57,364 nt of DNA. Source: Bacillota bacterium (lineage in GTDB: Bacteria; Bacillota; Sulfobacillia; JAIMAT01). Where the stretch lies: assembly GCA_029961055.1 (NCBI GenBank), contig JASBVM010000011.1, positions 1 to 57,364 of the forward strand, given 5' to 3'. The notes beneath the pieces are model-generated. The model was not told where the DNA came from and ran no database searches. It was given only the letters and a program-made list of their open reading frames with translations. Below are positions 39,204 through 46,624 of the stretch, in pieces. Made by a program: the position numbers and the translations under genes. The first letter of the stretch is position 1, and each line of letters opens with the position of its first letter.

Positions 39204-40916
39204 TTGTATCGCGAGTGGCGGCCGCGCACCTTCGCCGAGGTCGTGGGCCAGGAGCACGTGGTGCGGGCGCTCCGCCGCGCCGTGGCCGAGGGGCGCGTGG
39301 CGCACGCCTACTGCTTCGCCGGCCCGCGCGGGACCGGCAAGACGTCGGTGGCGCGGATCCTCGCCCGCGCGGTCAACTGCCTCCGTCCCGAGGAAGGCGA
39401 ACCGTGCAACGCCTGCCGCCCGTGCGCCGAGGCGCTGGAGGGCTCCTTCCTCGATCTGGTGGAGATCGACGCCGCCTCCAACCGGGGCATCGACCAGATG
39501 CGCGAGCTCCTCGAGCGCGTCCACCTGGCGCCGGTGGAGGGACGGCGGAAGGTCTACATCATCGACGAGGCGCACATGCTGACGCCCGACGCCTTCAACG
39601 CCTTCCTGAAGACGCTGGAGGAGCCGCCGGCGCACACGCTCTTCGTCCTCGCCACCACCGAGCCGCAGAAGGTGCCGGTCACCATCCTCTCCCGCTGCCA
39701 GCGCTTCGATTTCCATCGCATCGAGGAAGAGCGGATCGCCCGGCACCTGGCCCACGTCGCCGAGAGCCTGGGTGCGTCCATGGAGCCGGCGGCGCTGGCC
39801 GCCGTCGCGCGCTACGCCGAGGGCGGGCTGCGCGACGCCCTCAGCCTGCTGGACGAGTGCCTCGCGGCGGGCGCCCGGACCGTCGACGACGTGGCCGCCG
39901 TCCTCGGGACGGCTCCCTCGCAGGCGCTGGAGGCGCTCTCCGGCGCGCTCGCCCGGGGGGACGCCGGCGGTCTCCTGGCCACGGTGCGGGAGCTGGCGCA
40001 GGAGGGCAAGGACTTCCGCCAGGTCCTCCTCGATCTGACCGCCTATCTGCGCGAGGAACTGCTCCGGTTGCTGGAGGGGAACCAGGCTGCGGCAGCGGCG
40101 CCGGCACCGGGCCCGGCGCGGTCCGGGACGGCTGCGGCGCCCGGAGCGCAGGAATCGCACCCCTGGCGGGCGGAGACGCTCCTGGCCACCCTGGAGGCGC
40201 TGGCCGACCTGGAGGGAGAGATGCGCTGGGCGGCGCGACCCAGGGCGCGTTTCGAGCTGGGCCTCCTGGCGGCCATGGAGCGGGCGGGCCACCCGCTGGC
40301 GCCGGCGGGTGGCCCGCTGGAGCAGACGGGGGCCGATCCGGAGGGCCCGGTGGCGGGGGGCGGCGCATCCCCCCGGCCGGCGGAGCCGGCCAAGCCCTCC
40401 GGGCGGGCCAGCACCGACGAGCGGGACGAGCCGGAGGACAAGCCGGACGAAACCCGCCGGGGCGCTGCGCCCGGGAGCCCCGCACAGGCGGCGGCGCCGG
40501 CCGCCGGCGAGATCGACCTCCGGCGGGTGGAGGAGATCTGGCCCGAGGTGGTCCGCCGGGCGCGGCGGCGTTCCGCCAAGCTGGCGGCCTTCCTGGATCC
40601 GGCGAAGCTGGGGGGGATCCAAGGGGACGCGCTGGTGCTGGAGTTCCCGCCTCTCTACGAGTTCCACTGCCAGCAGCTGGCGGAGACGCCGCAGCGCGAG
40701 ATGCTGGAGGAGGTCCTCAGCGAGCTGCTGGGGCGTAGACTGGCCATCAAGAGCCGCCTGGAGGAGGCGGAGCCGGAGACGGGGCTGGCGCCCGCGGTCC
40801 GGCAGGTGCTGGAGAAGCTGGGCCCGGACGTGCGCGTCCGCGAGGAGATCCGGGAGCAGGTGGAACCGGCAGACCGCCGCCGGCGCAGCCGTCCCGGGGA
40901 GGAGGCGAGAGCATGA
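39204..40916 (+). CDS. dnaX: DNA polymerase III tau/gamma subunit
   Basis: About 570 aa clamp-loader ATPase: YREWRPRTFAEVVGQEHVV, Walker A GPRGTGKTSVARILA, zinc cysteines in EPCNACRPCAEA, Walker B VYIIDEAHMLT, sensor LATTEPQKVPVTILSRCQRF. The C-terminus after residue 330 is a Pro/Ala/Gly-rich linker and a tau-like domain. The start is unclear: the family motif YxALYR is preceded by no ATG/GTG. TTG at 39204 is the nearest legal start, ACG at 39186 lies where Met is expected, and TTG at 39093 falls inside the SRP RNA. Confidence 0.93.
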   Translation: MYREWRPRTFAEVVGQEHVVRALRRAVAEGRVAHAYCFAGPRGTGKTSVARILARAVNCLRPEEGEPCNACRPCAEALEGSFLDLVEIDAASNRGIDQMRELLERVHLAPVEGRRKVYIIDEAHMLTPDAFNAFLKTLEEPPAHTLFVLATTEPQKVPVTILSRCQRFDFHRIEEERIARHLAHVAESLGASMEPAALAAVARYAEGGLRDALSLLDECLAAGARTVDDVAAVLGTAPSQALEALSGALARGDAGGLLATVRELAQEGKDFRQVLLDLTAYLREELLRLLEGNQAAAAAPAPGPARSGTAAAPGAQESHPWRAETLLATLEALADLEGEMRWAARPRARFELGLLAAMERAGHPLAPAGGPLEQTGADPEGPVAGGGASPRPAEPAKPSGRASTDERDEPEDKPDETRRGAAPGSPAQAAAPAAGEIDLRRVEEIWPEVVRRARRRSAKLAAFLDPAKLGGIQGDALVLEFPPLYEFHCQQLAETPQREMLEEVLSELLGRRLAIKSRLEEAEPETGLAPAVRQVLEKLGPDVRVREEIREQVEPADRRRRSRPGEEARA

Positions 40917-41251
40917 GCTTCAACGTCAACCGTCTCATGAAGCAGCTGGAGAAGGTGCAGGCCGACGTCGCCCGCGCCCAGGAGGAACTGAAGAACCGGC
41001 GCGTCGAGGCCACGGCGGGGGGCGGCGCCGTCACCGCGGTGGTCAACGGAAGCGGTGTCCTGCAGTCGCTCCAGATCCGGCGGGAGGCGCTGGGCGAGGA
41101 GTTCGGCGCGGAAGACCTCGAGATGCTCCAGGACATGATCGTGGCGGCGGTCTCCGAAGCGCAGCGCCAGGCGCGGGAGGTAGCCGCCCAGGAAATGTCC
41201 AAGGTGACGGGCGGGCTGGGCGGTCTGCCCGGCCTGGAACATCTCCTCTGA
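40913..41251 (+). CDS. ybaB: YbaB/EbfC family nucleoid-associated protein
   Basis: 112 aa: MNRLMKQL-like start (NVNRLMKQLEKVQADVARAQEELKN), VEATAGGGAVTAVVNGSG and a C-terminal helix ending EMSKVTGGLGG. Small dimeric DNA-binding protein. ATG overlaps the dnaX stop (ATGA). Order dnaX-ybaB-recR is near universal. Confidence 0.93.
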   Translation: MSFNVNRLMKQLEKVQADVARAQEELKNRRVEATAGGGAVTAVVNGSGVLQSLQIRREALGEEFGAEDLEMLQDMIVAAVSEAQRQAREVAAQEMSKVTGGLGGLPGLEHLL

Positions 41252-41284
41252 CGCCTCGGACGCCTCGGGACGGGAGGTCGGCCT

Positions 41285-41881
41285 GTGGAGTACGCGGCGC
41301 CCATCGAGCGCCTGATGGCGGAGCTGCAGCACCTGCCGGGAGTGGGCCCGAAGACGGCCCAACGGCTGGCGCTCCACATCCTCAACCGCCCCCGGGAGGA
41401 GGTGGCCGCTCTCGCCTCCGCCCTGGTGGAGGCCAAGGACCGGATCCACCCCTGCTCGGTCTGCGGCAACCTGACCGATACCGACCCCTGCGCCATCTGC
41501 GGCGACCCGGGTCGGGACGAGACGCTGCTCTGCGTGGTGGAGGAGCCGAAGGACGTGGTCGCGCTGGAGCGGACGCACGAGTTCCACGGGCGCTACCACG
41601 TGCTGATGGGGGTCATCTCGCCGTTGAGCGGCGTCGGCCCGGACGACCTGCGCATCGACAGCCTCCTCCAGCGGCTGGGAGACGGCCGGGTCCGCGAGGT
41701 GATCCTGGCCACCGACCCCGACGTGGAGGGCGAGGCCACCGCCATGTACCTGGCTCGCCTGCTCAAGCCGCTGGGGGTGAAGACGAGCCGGCTGGCCCGC
41801 GGCCTCCCCGAGGGCGGCGAGCTGGACTACGTGGACGAGGTGACGCTGACGCGGGCGCTGGAGGGTCGCCGGGCGCTCTGA
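41285..41881 (+). CDS. recR: recombination mediator RecR
   Basis: 198 aa: HhH LQHLPGVGPKTAQRLALHIL, zinc finger CSVCGNLTDTDPCAIC, Toprim LCVVEEPKDVVALERT and ILATDPDVEGEATAMYLA. Acts with RecF/RecO at gaps. GTG start. Confidence 0.96.
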   Translation: MEYAAPIERLMAELQHLPGVGPKTAQRLALHILNRPREEVAALASALVEAKDRIHPCSVCGNLTDTDPCAICGDPGRDETLLCVVEEPKDVVALERTHEFHGRYHVLMGVISPLSGVGPDDLRIDSLLQRLGDGRVREVILATDPDVEGEATAMYLARLLKPLGVKTSRLARGLPEGGELDYVDEVTLTRALEGRRAL

Positions 41882-42055
41882 GGGTGCTCCGAGCGGCTGC
41901 GAACGCTCCGAGGAAGCGCGAAGGCGCCCGATCCCCTTCCCCGACTAGAGCTCCCATTTTCCGGCCAGACTCCCATTAATCCGCCGGAGTCGCCAGGCGG
42001 AATGGGTGTCGCCACGGCGCATAGCCTGTTCCAAGGGCGGGATGGGGGTGAGACC

Positions 42056-42277
42056 GTGAACGGGGAAGGGATACCCTTCGTGCGCGACGACCCCCTCTTC
42101 GAGGAAGCGGTCGAGCAGGCGCGGCGCGAGCTGGAGGCGGCGCGCTGCTACTTCGACTCGGTGACCGATCCCGAACTGGTCGACCACGCCATCCATCTCC
42201 TCAACGCGGCCGAAAGCAAGTACATGTACCTCGTCCACCGCGCGCAGCGCGAGATGCAGGCAGGCCGGCTGCACTGA
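42056..42277 (+). CDS. YaaL-like (DUF2508) protein
   Basis: 73 aa: PLFEEAVEQARRELEAARCYFDSVTDPELVDHAIHLLNAAESKYMYL in outline, the DUF2508 helical pattern. Found between recR and bofA in spore-formers; function unknown. GTG at 42056 has GGGGGTGAG upstream; GTG/ATG starts from 42002 are less likely. Confidence 0.82.
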   Translation: MNGEGIPFVRDDPLFEEAVEQARRELEAARCYFDSVTDPELVDHAIHLLNAAESKYMYLVHRAQREMQAGRLH

Positions 42278-42310
42278 CGTCACCCTTGTCCAGGCCGGCC
42301 GGGACCGGGG

Positions 42311-42643
42311 ATGAGCGGAACGATGGCGGCGGCTCAGGCGTTCTGGGTGGGGGGCCTGGCGGCGCTCGTCGTCGCCCTGGTGCTCTGGGCGCTGGCGGCC
42401 CCGCTGGCGCGCTGGGTGCTGGCGCTGGCCTCCCTGTCGCTGCGCGCCGCCCTCTGGCTGGGCGCGCGGCTGAAGCGGCCCCTGCTCAACCTGGCCGGCG
42501 GCGGGGCGGTCGCCACGCTGGTCGACCTCCTCTTCGCCCCCGACCTCCACGTCGGCTGGAACCTCTGGAACCTGCTGGTCCTGTCGCTCCTGGGCGTGCC
42601 CGGCGCGCTCCTCCTGGTGGCGGTGGAACGGTGGCCCTTCTGA
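42311..42643 (+). CDS. bofA: BofA-like pro-sigma-K processing inhibitor
   Basis: 110 aa membrane protein: two N-terminal hydrophobic segments and a C-terminal segment containing WNLLVLSLLGVPGALLLVAV, which resembles the GxPGxxLL end of BofA. In Bacillus BofA inhibits SpoIVFB until engulfment is complete. The recR-yaaL-bofA context supports the call more than sequence alone. Confidence 0.72.
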   Translation: MSGTMAAAQAFWVGGLAALVVALVLWALAAPLARWVLALASLSLRAALWLGARLKRPLLNLAGGGAVATLVDLLFAPDLHVGWNLWNLLVLSLLGVPGALLLVAVERWPF

Positions 42644-42671
42644 CGTGCCCCGAGCGGCTCGACGGTCGTTC

Positions 42672-42680
42672 TGCTAGACT
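42672..42680 (+). promoter_or_regulatory. extended -10 promoter for gltX
   Basis: TGCTAGACT 57 nt upstream of the gltX ATG, identical to the element before tRNA-Ser(UGA). No matching -35. Confidence 0.45.
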
Positions 42681-42737
42681 GGGACACGTCATCCCGGCCC
42701 GATCCGATCGGACCATCGAGCGAGGCGCCGTGCACCG

Positions 42738-44336
42738 ATGAGCAACGTCCGAGTCCGTTTCGCCCCCAGCCCGACCGGCTACCTCCACCTGGGCGGGGCG
42801 CGGACGGCACTTTTCAACTGGCTTTTCGCCCGCCATCATGGCGGCGTCTTCGTGCTCCGCATCGAGGACACCGACCGGCAGCGCTCGACCGAGGCGTCCG
42901 TGCGCGCGATCACCGACGGCCTCCGCTGGCTGGGCCTCGACTGGGACGAGGGCCCCGGCGCCGGCGGCGCCTACGGTCCCTACTTCCAGTCGCAGCGCCA
43001 GGAAGCCTACCGCCAGGCGGCCGCCTCGCTGCTCGAGCGCGGCCTCGCCTACCGGTGCTACTGCACCCCGGAGGAGCTGGAGGAGCGGAGGAAGCAGGCG
43101 CTGGCCGAGGGCCGCGCGCCGCGCTACGACCGGCGCTGTCTCCGCCTGGGCGCCGCCGAGCGCGAGCGCCTGGAGCGGGAGGGCCGGCGGCCTGCGCTCC
43201 GCCTGCTGGCGCCCGACGAGGGGATCACCGTGGTCCACGACCTGGTCCGCGGCGACGTCGAGTTCGCGAACGCGGCGGTGATGGACGACTTCGTCATCGT
43301 GAAGTCCGACGGCTTCCCGACGTACAACTTCGCCGCCGTGGTCGACGACGCGGCCATGCGGATCACCCACGTGCTCCGCGCGGAGGAGCACCTCTCCAAC
43401 ACGCCCAAGCAGCTGGCGGTCTACCGGGCGCTGGGCCTGGAGCCGCCCGCCTTCGGCCACCTGCCCATGATCCTCGCCCCCGACCGGTCGAAGCTCTCCA
43501 AGCGCCACGGCGCCATCGCCGTGGAGGAGTTCCGGGACCGCGGCTACCTTCCTGAGGCGATGGTCAACTACCTGGCGCTCCTCGGCTGGTCGCCGGGCGG
43601 CGAGGAAGAGTTCTTCACCCGCGACGAGCTCGTCGCCCGCTTCGACCTCGACCGGGTCAGCCGCCAGCCGGCCATCTACGACGTGGAGAAGCTGACCTGG
43701 ATGAACGCGCACTACCTGCGCGAGGCCGACCTGGGCCGGCTGGCCGACCTGACCGCGCCCTTCCTGGAGCGGGCGGGTCTGGCGGCGCCGGGCGCGCTGG
43801 CCGGGCCCGGCCCGGAGCGCCAGCGCCTGGAGGGCGTCCTGGCCGCCGGCCGCGACCGGGTGCGGACGCTGGGCGAGGTGCCGGAGGCCTTCCCCTACTT
43901 CTGGCGCGCCCCCGCCCCGGAGGACTTCGACCCCAAGGGTGTGAGGAAGCACTTCCTGTCGCCGGCGCCTGCCGCCGCGGAGACGGGTGCTCCCGCGCTG
44001 CCGCCCGCGCCCGAGCGGCTCCGCGCCGCGGCGGCCGCGCTGGAGTCGCTGCCCGCCTGGGACGAGGCGCGCGCCGAGGCCGCCTTCCGCGCCCTCTGCG
44101 AGGCGCGCGGCTGGAAGACCGGCCAGCTCTTCCACCCGGTCCGCCTGGCGGTCAGCGGTCGGACCGTCGGCCCGAGCCTCTTCGCGCTCCTGACGCTCCT
44201 GCCGCGGCAGGAGGTGGTCCGGCGGTTGCGCGACGCCGCCCGCTGGATCGAGGAAGGCCGTTTCGAGGCGCTGGTCGCGGACGAGGCGGCGCCGGCCCCG
44301 GAGGGCGGGGCGCCGCGCTCGGACGGCAGGCCATGA
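42738..44336 (+). CDS. gltX: glutamyl-tRNA synthetase
   Basis: 532 aa class I synthetase: RFAPSPTGYLHLGGARTALF holds the HIGH-type motif and KLSKRHGA the KMSKS-type motif. The anticodon-binding domain is extended by a charged insert (about residues 350-430) and a short tail, so it is about 50 aa longer than usual. No zinc-finger cysteines besides CYC. Followed by tRNA-Gln and tRNA-Glu. Gln-tRNA is likely made by transamidation after mischarging by this enzyme, as is usual in Firmicutes (inference). Confidence 0.95.
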   Translation: MSNVRVRFAPSPTGYLHLGGARTALFNWLFARHHGGVFVLRIEDTDRQRSTEASVRAITDGLRWLGLDWDEGPGAGGAYGPYFQSQRQEAYRQAAASLLERGLAYRCYCTPEELEERRKQALAEGRAPRYDRRCLRLGAAERERLEREGRRPALRLLAPDEGITVVHDLVRGDVEFANAAVMDDFVIVKSDGFPTYNFAAVVDDAAMRITHVLRAEEHLSNTPKQLAVYRALGLEPPAFGHLPMILAPDRSKLSKRHGAIAVEEFRDRGYLPEAMVNYLALLGWSPGGEEEFFTRDELVARFDLDRVSRQPAIYDVEKLTWMNAHYLREADLGRLADLTAPFLERAGLAAPGALAGPGPERQRLEGVLAAGRDRVRTLGEVPEAFPYFWRAPAPEDFDPKGVRKHFLSPAPAAAETGAPALPPAPERLRAAAAALESLPAWDEARAEAAFRALCEARGWKTGQLFHPVRLAVSGRTVGPSLFALLTLLPRQEVVRRLRDAARWIEEGRFEALVADEAAPAPEGGAPRSDGRP

Positions 44337-44372
44337 GCCTGCCCGCCGTCCGAGCGCGGGCCGGGTGGCCGG

Positions 44373-44401
44373 TTGCGAAGAGCGGCCGACCGTGCTATAG
44401 T
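44373..44401 (+). promoter_or_regulatory. tRNA promoter (TTGCGA-N17-TATAGT)
   Basis: TTGCGA (44373-44378), 17 nt, TATAGT (44396-44401) with extended TGC; 79 nt upstream of tRNA-Gln. Drives the tRNA-Gln/tRNA-Glu pair. Confidence 0.65.
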
Positions 44402-44480
44402 CCTGCTTGCCTGCGCGGGAGGACCGCGGAAGCGGATCCTTGCGTGCGCGTCCTCAGGTTCTGACTGAGGAGGCCGTCGG

Positions 44481-44554
44481 TGGGGGATCGTCCAACGGTA
44501 GGACACATGACTCTGGATCATGGAATCCTGGTTCGAATCCAGGTCCCCCAGCCA
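44481..44554 (+). tRNA. tRNA-Gln (anticodon CUG)
   Basis: Acceptor TGGGGGA/TCCCCCA, anticodon stem-loop CATGA-CTCTGGA-TCATG with CTG, T-arm CTGGTTCGAATCCAG, encoded CCA. Confidence 0.96.
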
Positions 44555-44564
44555 GAAGACTTCT

Positions 44565-44640
44565 GCCGGATTCGTCTAGAGGCCCAGGACGCCGCCCTCT
44601 CACGGCGGTAACGCGGGTTCGAATCCCGCATCCGGTACCA
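44565..44640 (+). tRNA. tRNA-Glu (anticodon CUC)
   Basis: Acceptor GCCGGAT/ATCCGGT, anticodon loop CTCTCAC with CTC, T-arm GCGGGTTCGAATCCCGC, encoded CCA. Its 3' end is 128 nt from a convergent tyrosine integrase, so it is a likely integration site. Confidence 0.95.
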
Positions 44641-44696
44641 TCGTTCCCGAAAGAGCTTGAGCCACAAGACATTGCGGACGTCAGACCCCGGGTGCT

Positions 44697-44725
44697 GGGG
44701 AGAAGTTGGGGAGAACTCGGGGAGA
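44697..44725 (+). repeat. three phased GGGGAGA direct repeats
   Basis: GGGGAGA occurs at 44697, 44708 and 44719, exactly 11 bp apart, so all copies face the same side of the helix. They lie between tRNA-Glu and the integrase gene, where recombinase or excisionase arm sites would be expected. Function not shown. Confidence 0.6.
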
Positions 44726-44732
44726 TCCGCAG

Positions 44733-44772
44733 GTGACCGCCGGGTAGCGTGGTACCGAATTCCGGCGGTCAC
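44733..44772 (+). terminator. inverted repeat between tRNA-Glu and integrase, possible terminator
   Basis: Perfect 11-bp arms GTGACCGCCGG (44733-44743) and CCGGCGGTCAC (44762-44772) with an 18-nt loop. On the plus strand AGCTCTTTT follows, so it may end the tRNA transcript. The right arm includes the integrase stop codon. Confidence 0.5.
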
Positions 44773-45986
44773 AGCTCTTTTCTGGCAGGCATGCTGTTGG
44801 CTGCCGCCAAGGCATCGCTGAGTAGCTGATCGGCTGCGAGGGCTGCCTGGCTCTGTTGCACGGGTAGCACGTGCGCGTAGATCCTGAGCGTCGTCATGAC
44901 GTCGGAATGCCCGAGCATCTTAGAGATCACGTGGATGGGCGTTCCGGCGGCCGCCTGGAGCGTCGTGAACGTGTGTCGCAGGTCATGAAAGCGGGGGAGC
45001 GGAGGCTTGAACCCAGCCTTTTCCACCGCCCTCCTGAACGCTGCGCTCAGCCAGTTCGGGCTCAGCGGCTGCCCGTCCTCACGGGGAAACACCAAGTCCC
45101 ATTTATCGCCCTGCCAGGCCGGACCCCAGGCCAGTCGCGCCTTTTGTATCAGGAGCTTTTGCCGTCTCAAGACCGTCGCGGCCTCGGGGCCGATCTTCAC
45201 CTGGCGGACCGACTCGCGCGTCTTGGGCGTCGTGGAAGCCAACCCATTGTCCAGGCGCTGGAGTGCCTGGGCGACACGTAGGACCCCGTCTTCTAGATCG
45301 ACGTCGCGCCAGCGGAGGCCCAAGAGCTCGCCTCGGCGCATCCCGGTAGCAAGAGCCAGAACGACGATGGCCTCTATCCTTGTACCCCGCACGGCGGCCA
45401 TGAGCTGCATCACTTCATCGCGGTCGAGGGCCCTCATCTCTGGGGGATCCCATCTCGGAGGTGAGGCCTTCGCGACCGGGTTGGTGGAGATGAGACCCCA
45501 GGTAACGGCGTCTTGGAGCGCCCGGTGGAGCATCCGGTGGTGCTGGGCAACCGTCCTGGCCGACAAGCCACCTCGTAGCCATTCAGCGTAGGCTCGCTCC
45601 AAGTCAAGCGGAGTGATGCGCTGAAGCGGAACGACGCCCAGGACCGGCCGGACGTGGTTCTCGATGATCCCCGCGTAGCGCTCGACCGTGCGGGGCCGTA
45701 GCTTCATGCGTGTTGCTTCGATCCACTGGACGAGGAACTCGCCGACAGTCATCCTGCGCGGTTCCACGACGATGCCCAGGTCGGCCGCCCGCAGAAGAGC
45801 GGTGAGCTCCTGCTCGGCGTCTTCGCGAGTGCCACGTACCGACTTGCGGTAGCGCTTTCCACCCCGCCAGACCTCGACCCGCCAAGAATCGCGCCCGCGT
45901 TGCTCGATATGCCCACGCCCCGACGTAGAGGATGGGCGCCCGCAAGTATGATGCTTTGTCAAAGATCCATCGACCTCCGTGCACAT
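44769..45986 (-). CDS. tyrosine site-specific recombinase (phage-type integrase)
   Basis: 405 aa. N-terminal arm-binding domain (about residues 25-60, IEQRGRDSWRVEVWRGGKRY), core-binding SAM-like domain (75-160), catalytic domain with Arg in LATGMRRGELLGLRW, HDLRHT (His and second Arg), LGHSDVMTTLRIYAH (His and Tyr nucleophile). All catalytic residues are present, so it may be active. No other phage or ICE genes follow. ATG at 45986 with GGAGGG upstream is used; GTG at 46010 is possible. Slightly lower GC than neighbours (inference: acquired). Confidence 0.93.
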   Translation of the reverse strand: MCTEVDGSLTKHHTCGRPSSTSGRGHIEQRGRDSWRVEVWRGGKRYRKSVRGTREDAEQELTALLRAADLGIVVEPRRMTVGEFLVQWIEATRMKLRPRTVERYAGIIENHVRPVLGVVPLQRITPLDLERAYAEWLRGGLSARTVAQHHRMLHRALQDAVTWGLISTNPVAKASPPRWDPPEMRALDRDEVMQLMAAVRGTRIEAIVVLALATGMRRGELLGLRWRDVDLEDGVLRVAQALQRLDNGLASTTPKTRESVRQVKIGPEAATVLRRQKLLIQKARLAWGPAWQGDKWDLVFPREDGQPLSPNWLSAAFRRAVEKAGFKPPLPRFHDLRHTFTTLQAAAGTPIHVISKMLGHSDVMTTLRIYAHVLPVQQSQAALAADQLLSDALAAANSMPARKEL

Positions 45987-46010
45987 GCACGGGCGGTCCC
46001 TCCGGCGCAC

Positions 46011-46302
46011 GTGGTACGCCGCGGGACCGCCCGCTCCCTCTTCTAACCTCGGCTAGCTGGCGGAGGCCGCGTGGGTGTGCTCCCGCTCCTCCATCCACGT
46101 GAAGAGGGCGTCGCGGCGAATCAGGCCTGTGTCCCAGGACGTGGTGGAAAAGCCCTGGGTGAGCTGAGGTCCTTCCGGCTGCACCCGAGGGCGTAGACCG
46201 AGGGTGCAGCCGGGCAAGCCAGCCAGTTCCTGGCTGGACAAGGAAAGCCACCCTGAGGTTTCCTGGCGGTAGCGAACCCGCAACCAAGGAGGGACCTCAG
46301 GA
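46011..46302 (+). other. non-coding left part of an IS256-like element
   Basis: 292 bp between the integrase and the transposase fragment with no supported gene. It contains a 12-bp inverted repeat (46175-46186 with 46202-46213, 15-nt loop) about 90 nt before the transposase start. The outer inverted terminal repeat of the element could not be identified with certainty because the right end is lost. Confidence 0.45.
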
Positions 46303-46623
46303 GTGGCTGAGTTCAGTCTCTCGCTCTCGGAGCTCCTGCGCAACGCCCAGGACGCTCCGGACTTCTTCCGGATCGCGCTTCAGCGGCTCCTCCAGGCGTT
46401 GATCGAGGCCGAGGCCAGCGAGAAGATCGGCGCCGAGCGCTACGAGCGCACGCCCGAGCGGGTGACGCAGCGCAACGGCCACCGGCCGTACGTCCTGAAG
46501 AGCCGGATGGGACCGCTCGAGCTCGGCATCCCCAAGCTCCGCAAGGGCTCCTTCTTCCCCAGCCTCCTCCAGCCGCGACGCCGGACCGAGAAGGCGCTCC
46601 TCTCGGTGATCCAGGAGGCCGGC
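46303..46623 (+). pseudogene. IS256-family transposase, N-terminal fragment
   Basis: About 107 residues match the start of IS256 transposases (RIALQRLLQALIEAEASEKIG, RVTQRNGHRPYVLKSRMG, LGIPKLRKGSFFPSLLQPRR). The match ends at EKALLSVIQEA, just where the antisense amidase gene ends (46625). Intact members are about 400 aa with a DDE core, which is missing. GTG at 46303 keeps a good ribosome site (GGAGGGACCTCAGGA). The frame continues to 46746 as antisense to the amidase and is not meaningful. Confidence 0.9.
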
Positions 46624-46624
46624 C

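Noticed and set aside
46262-46285. Second attachment site matching the tRNA-Glu T-arm
   Set aside because: Only about 9 bases match in inverted orientation, consistent with chance.
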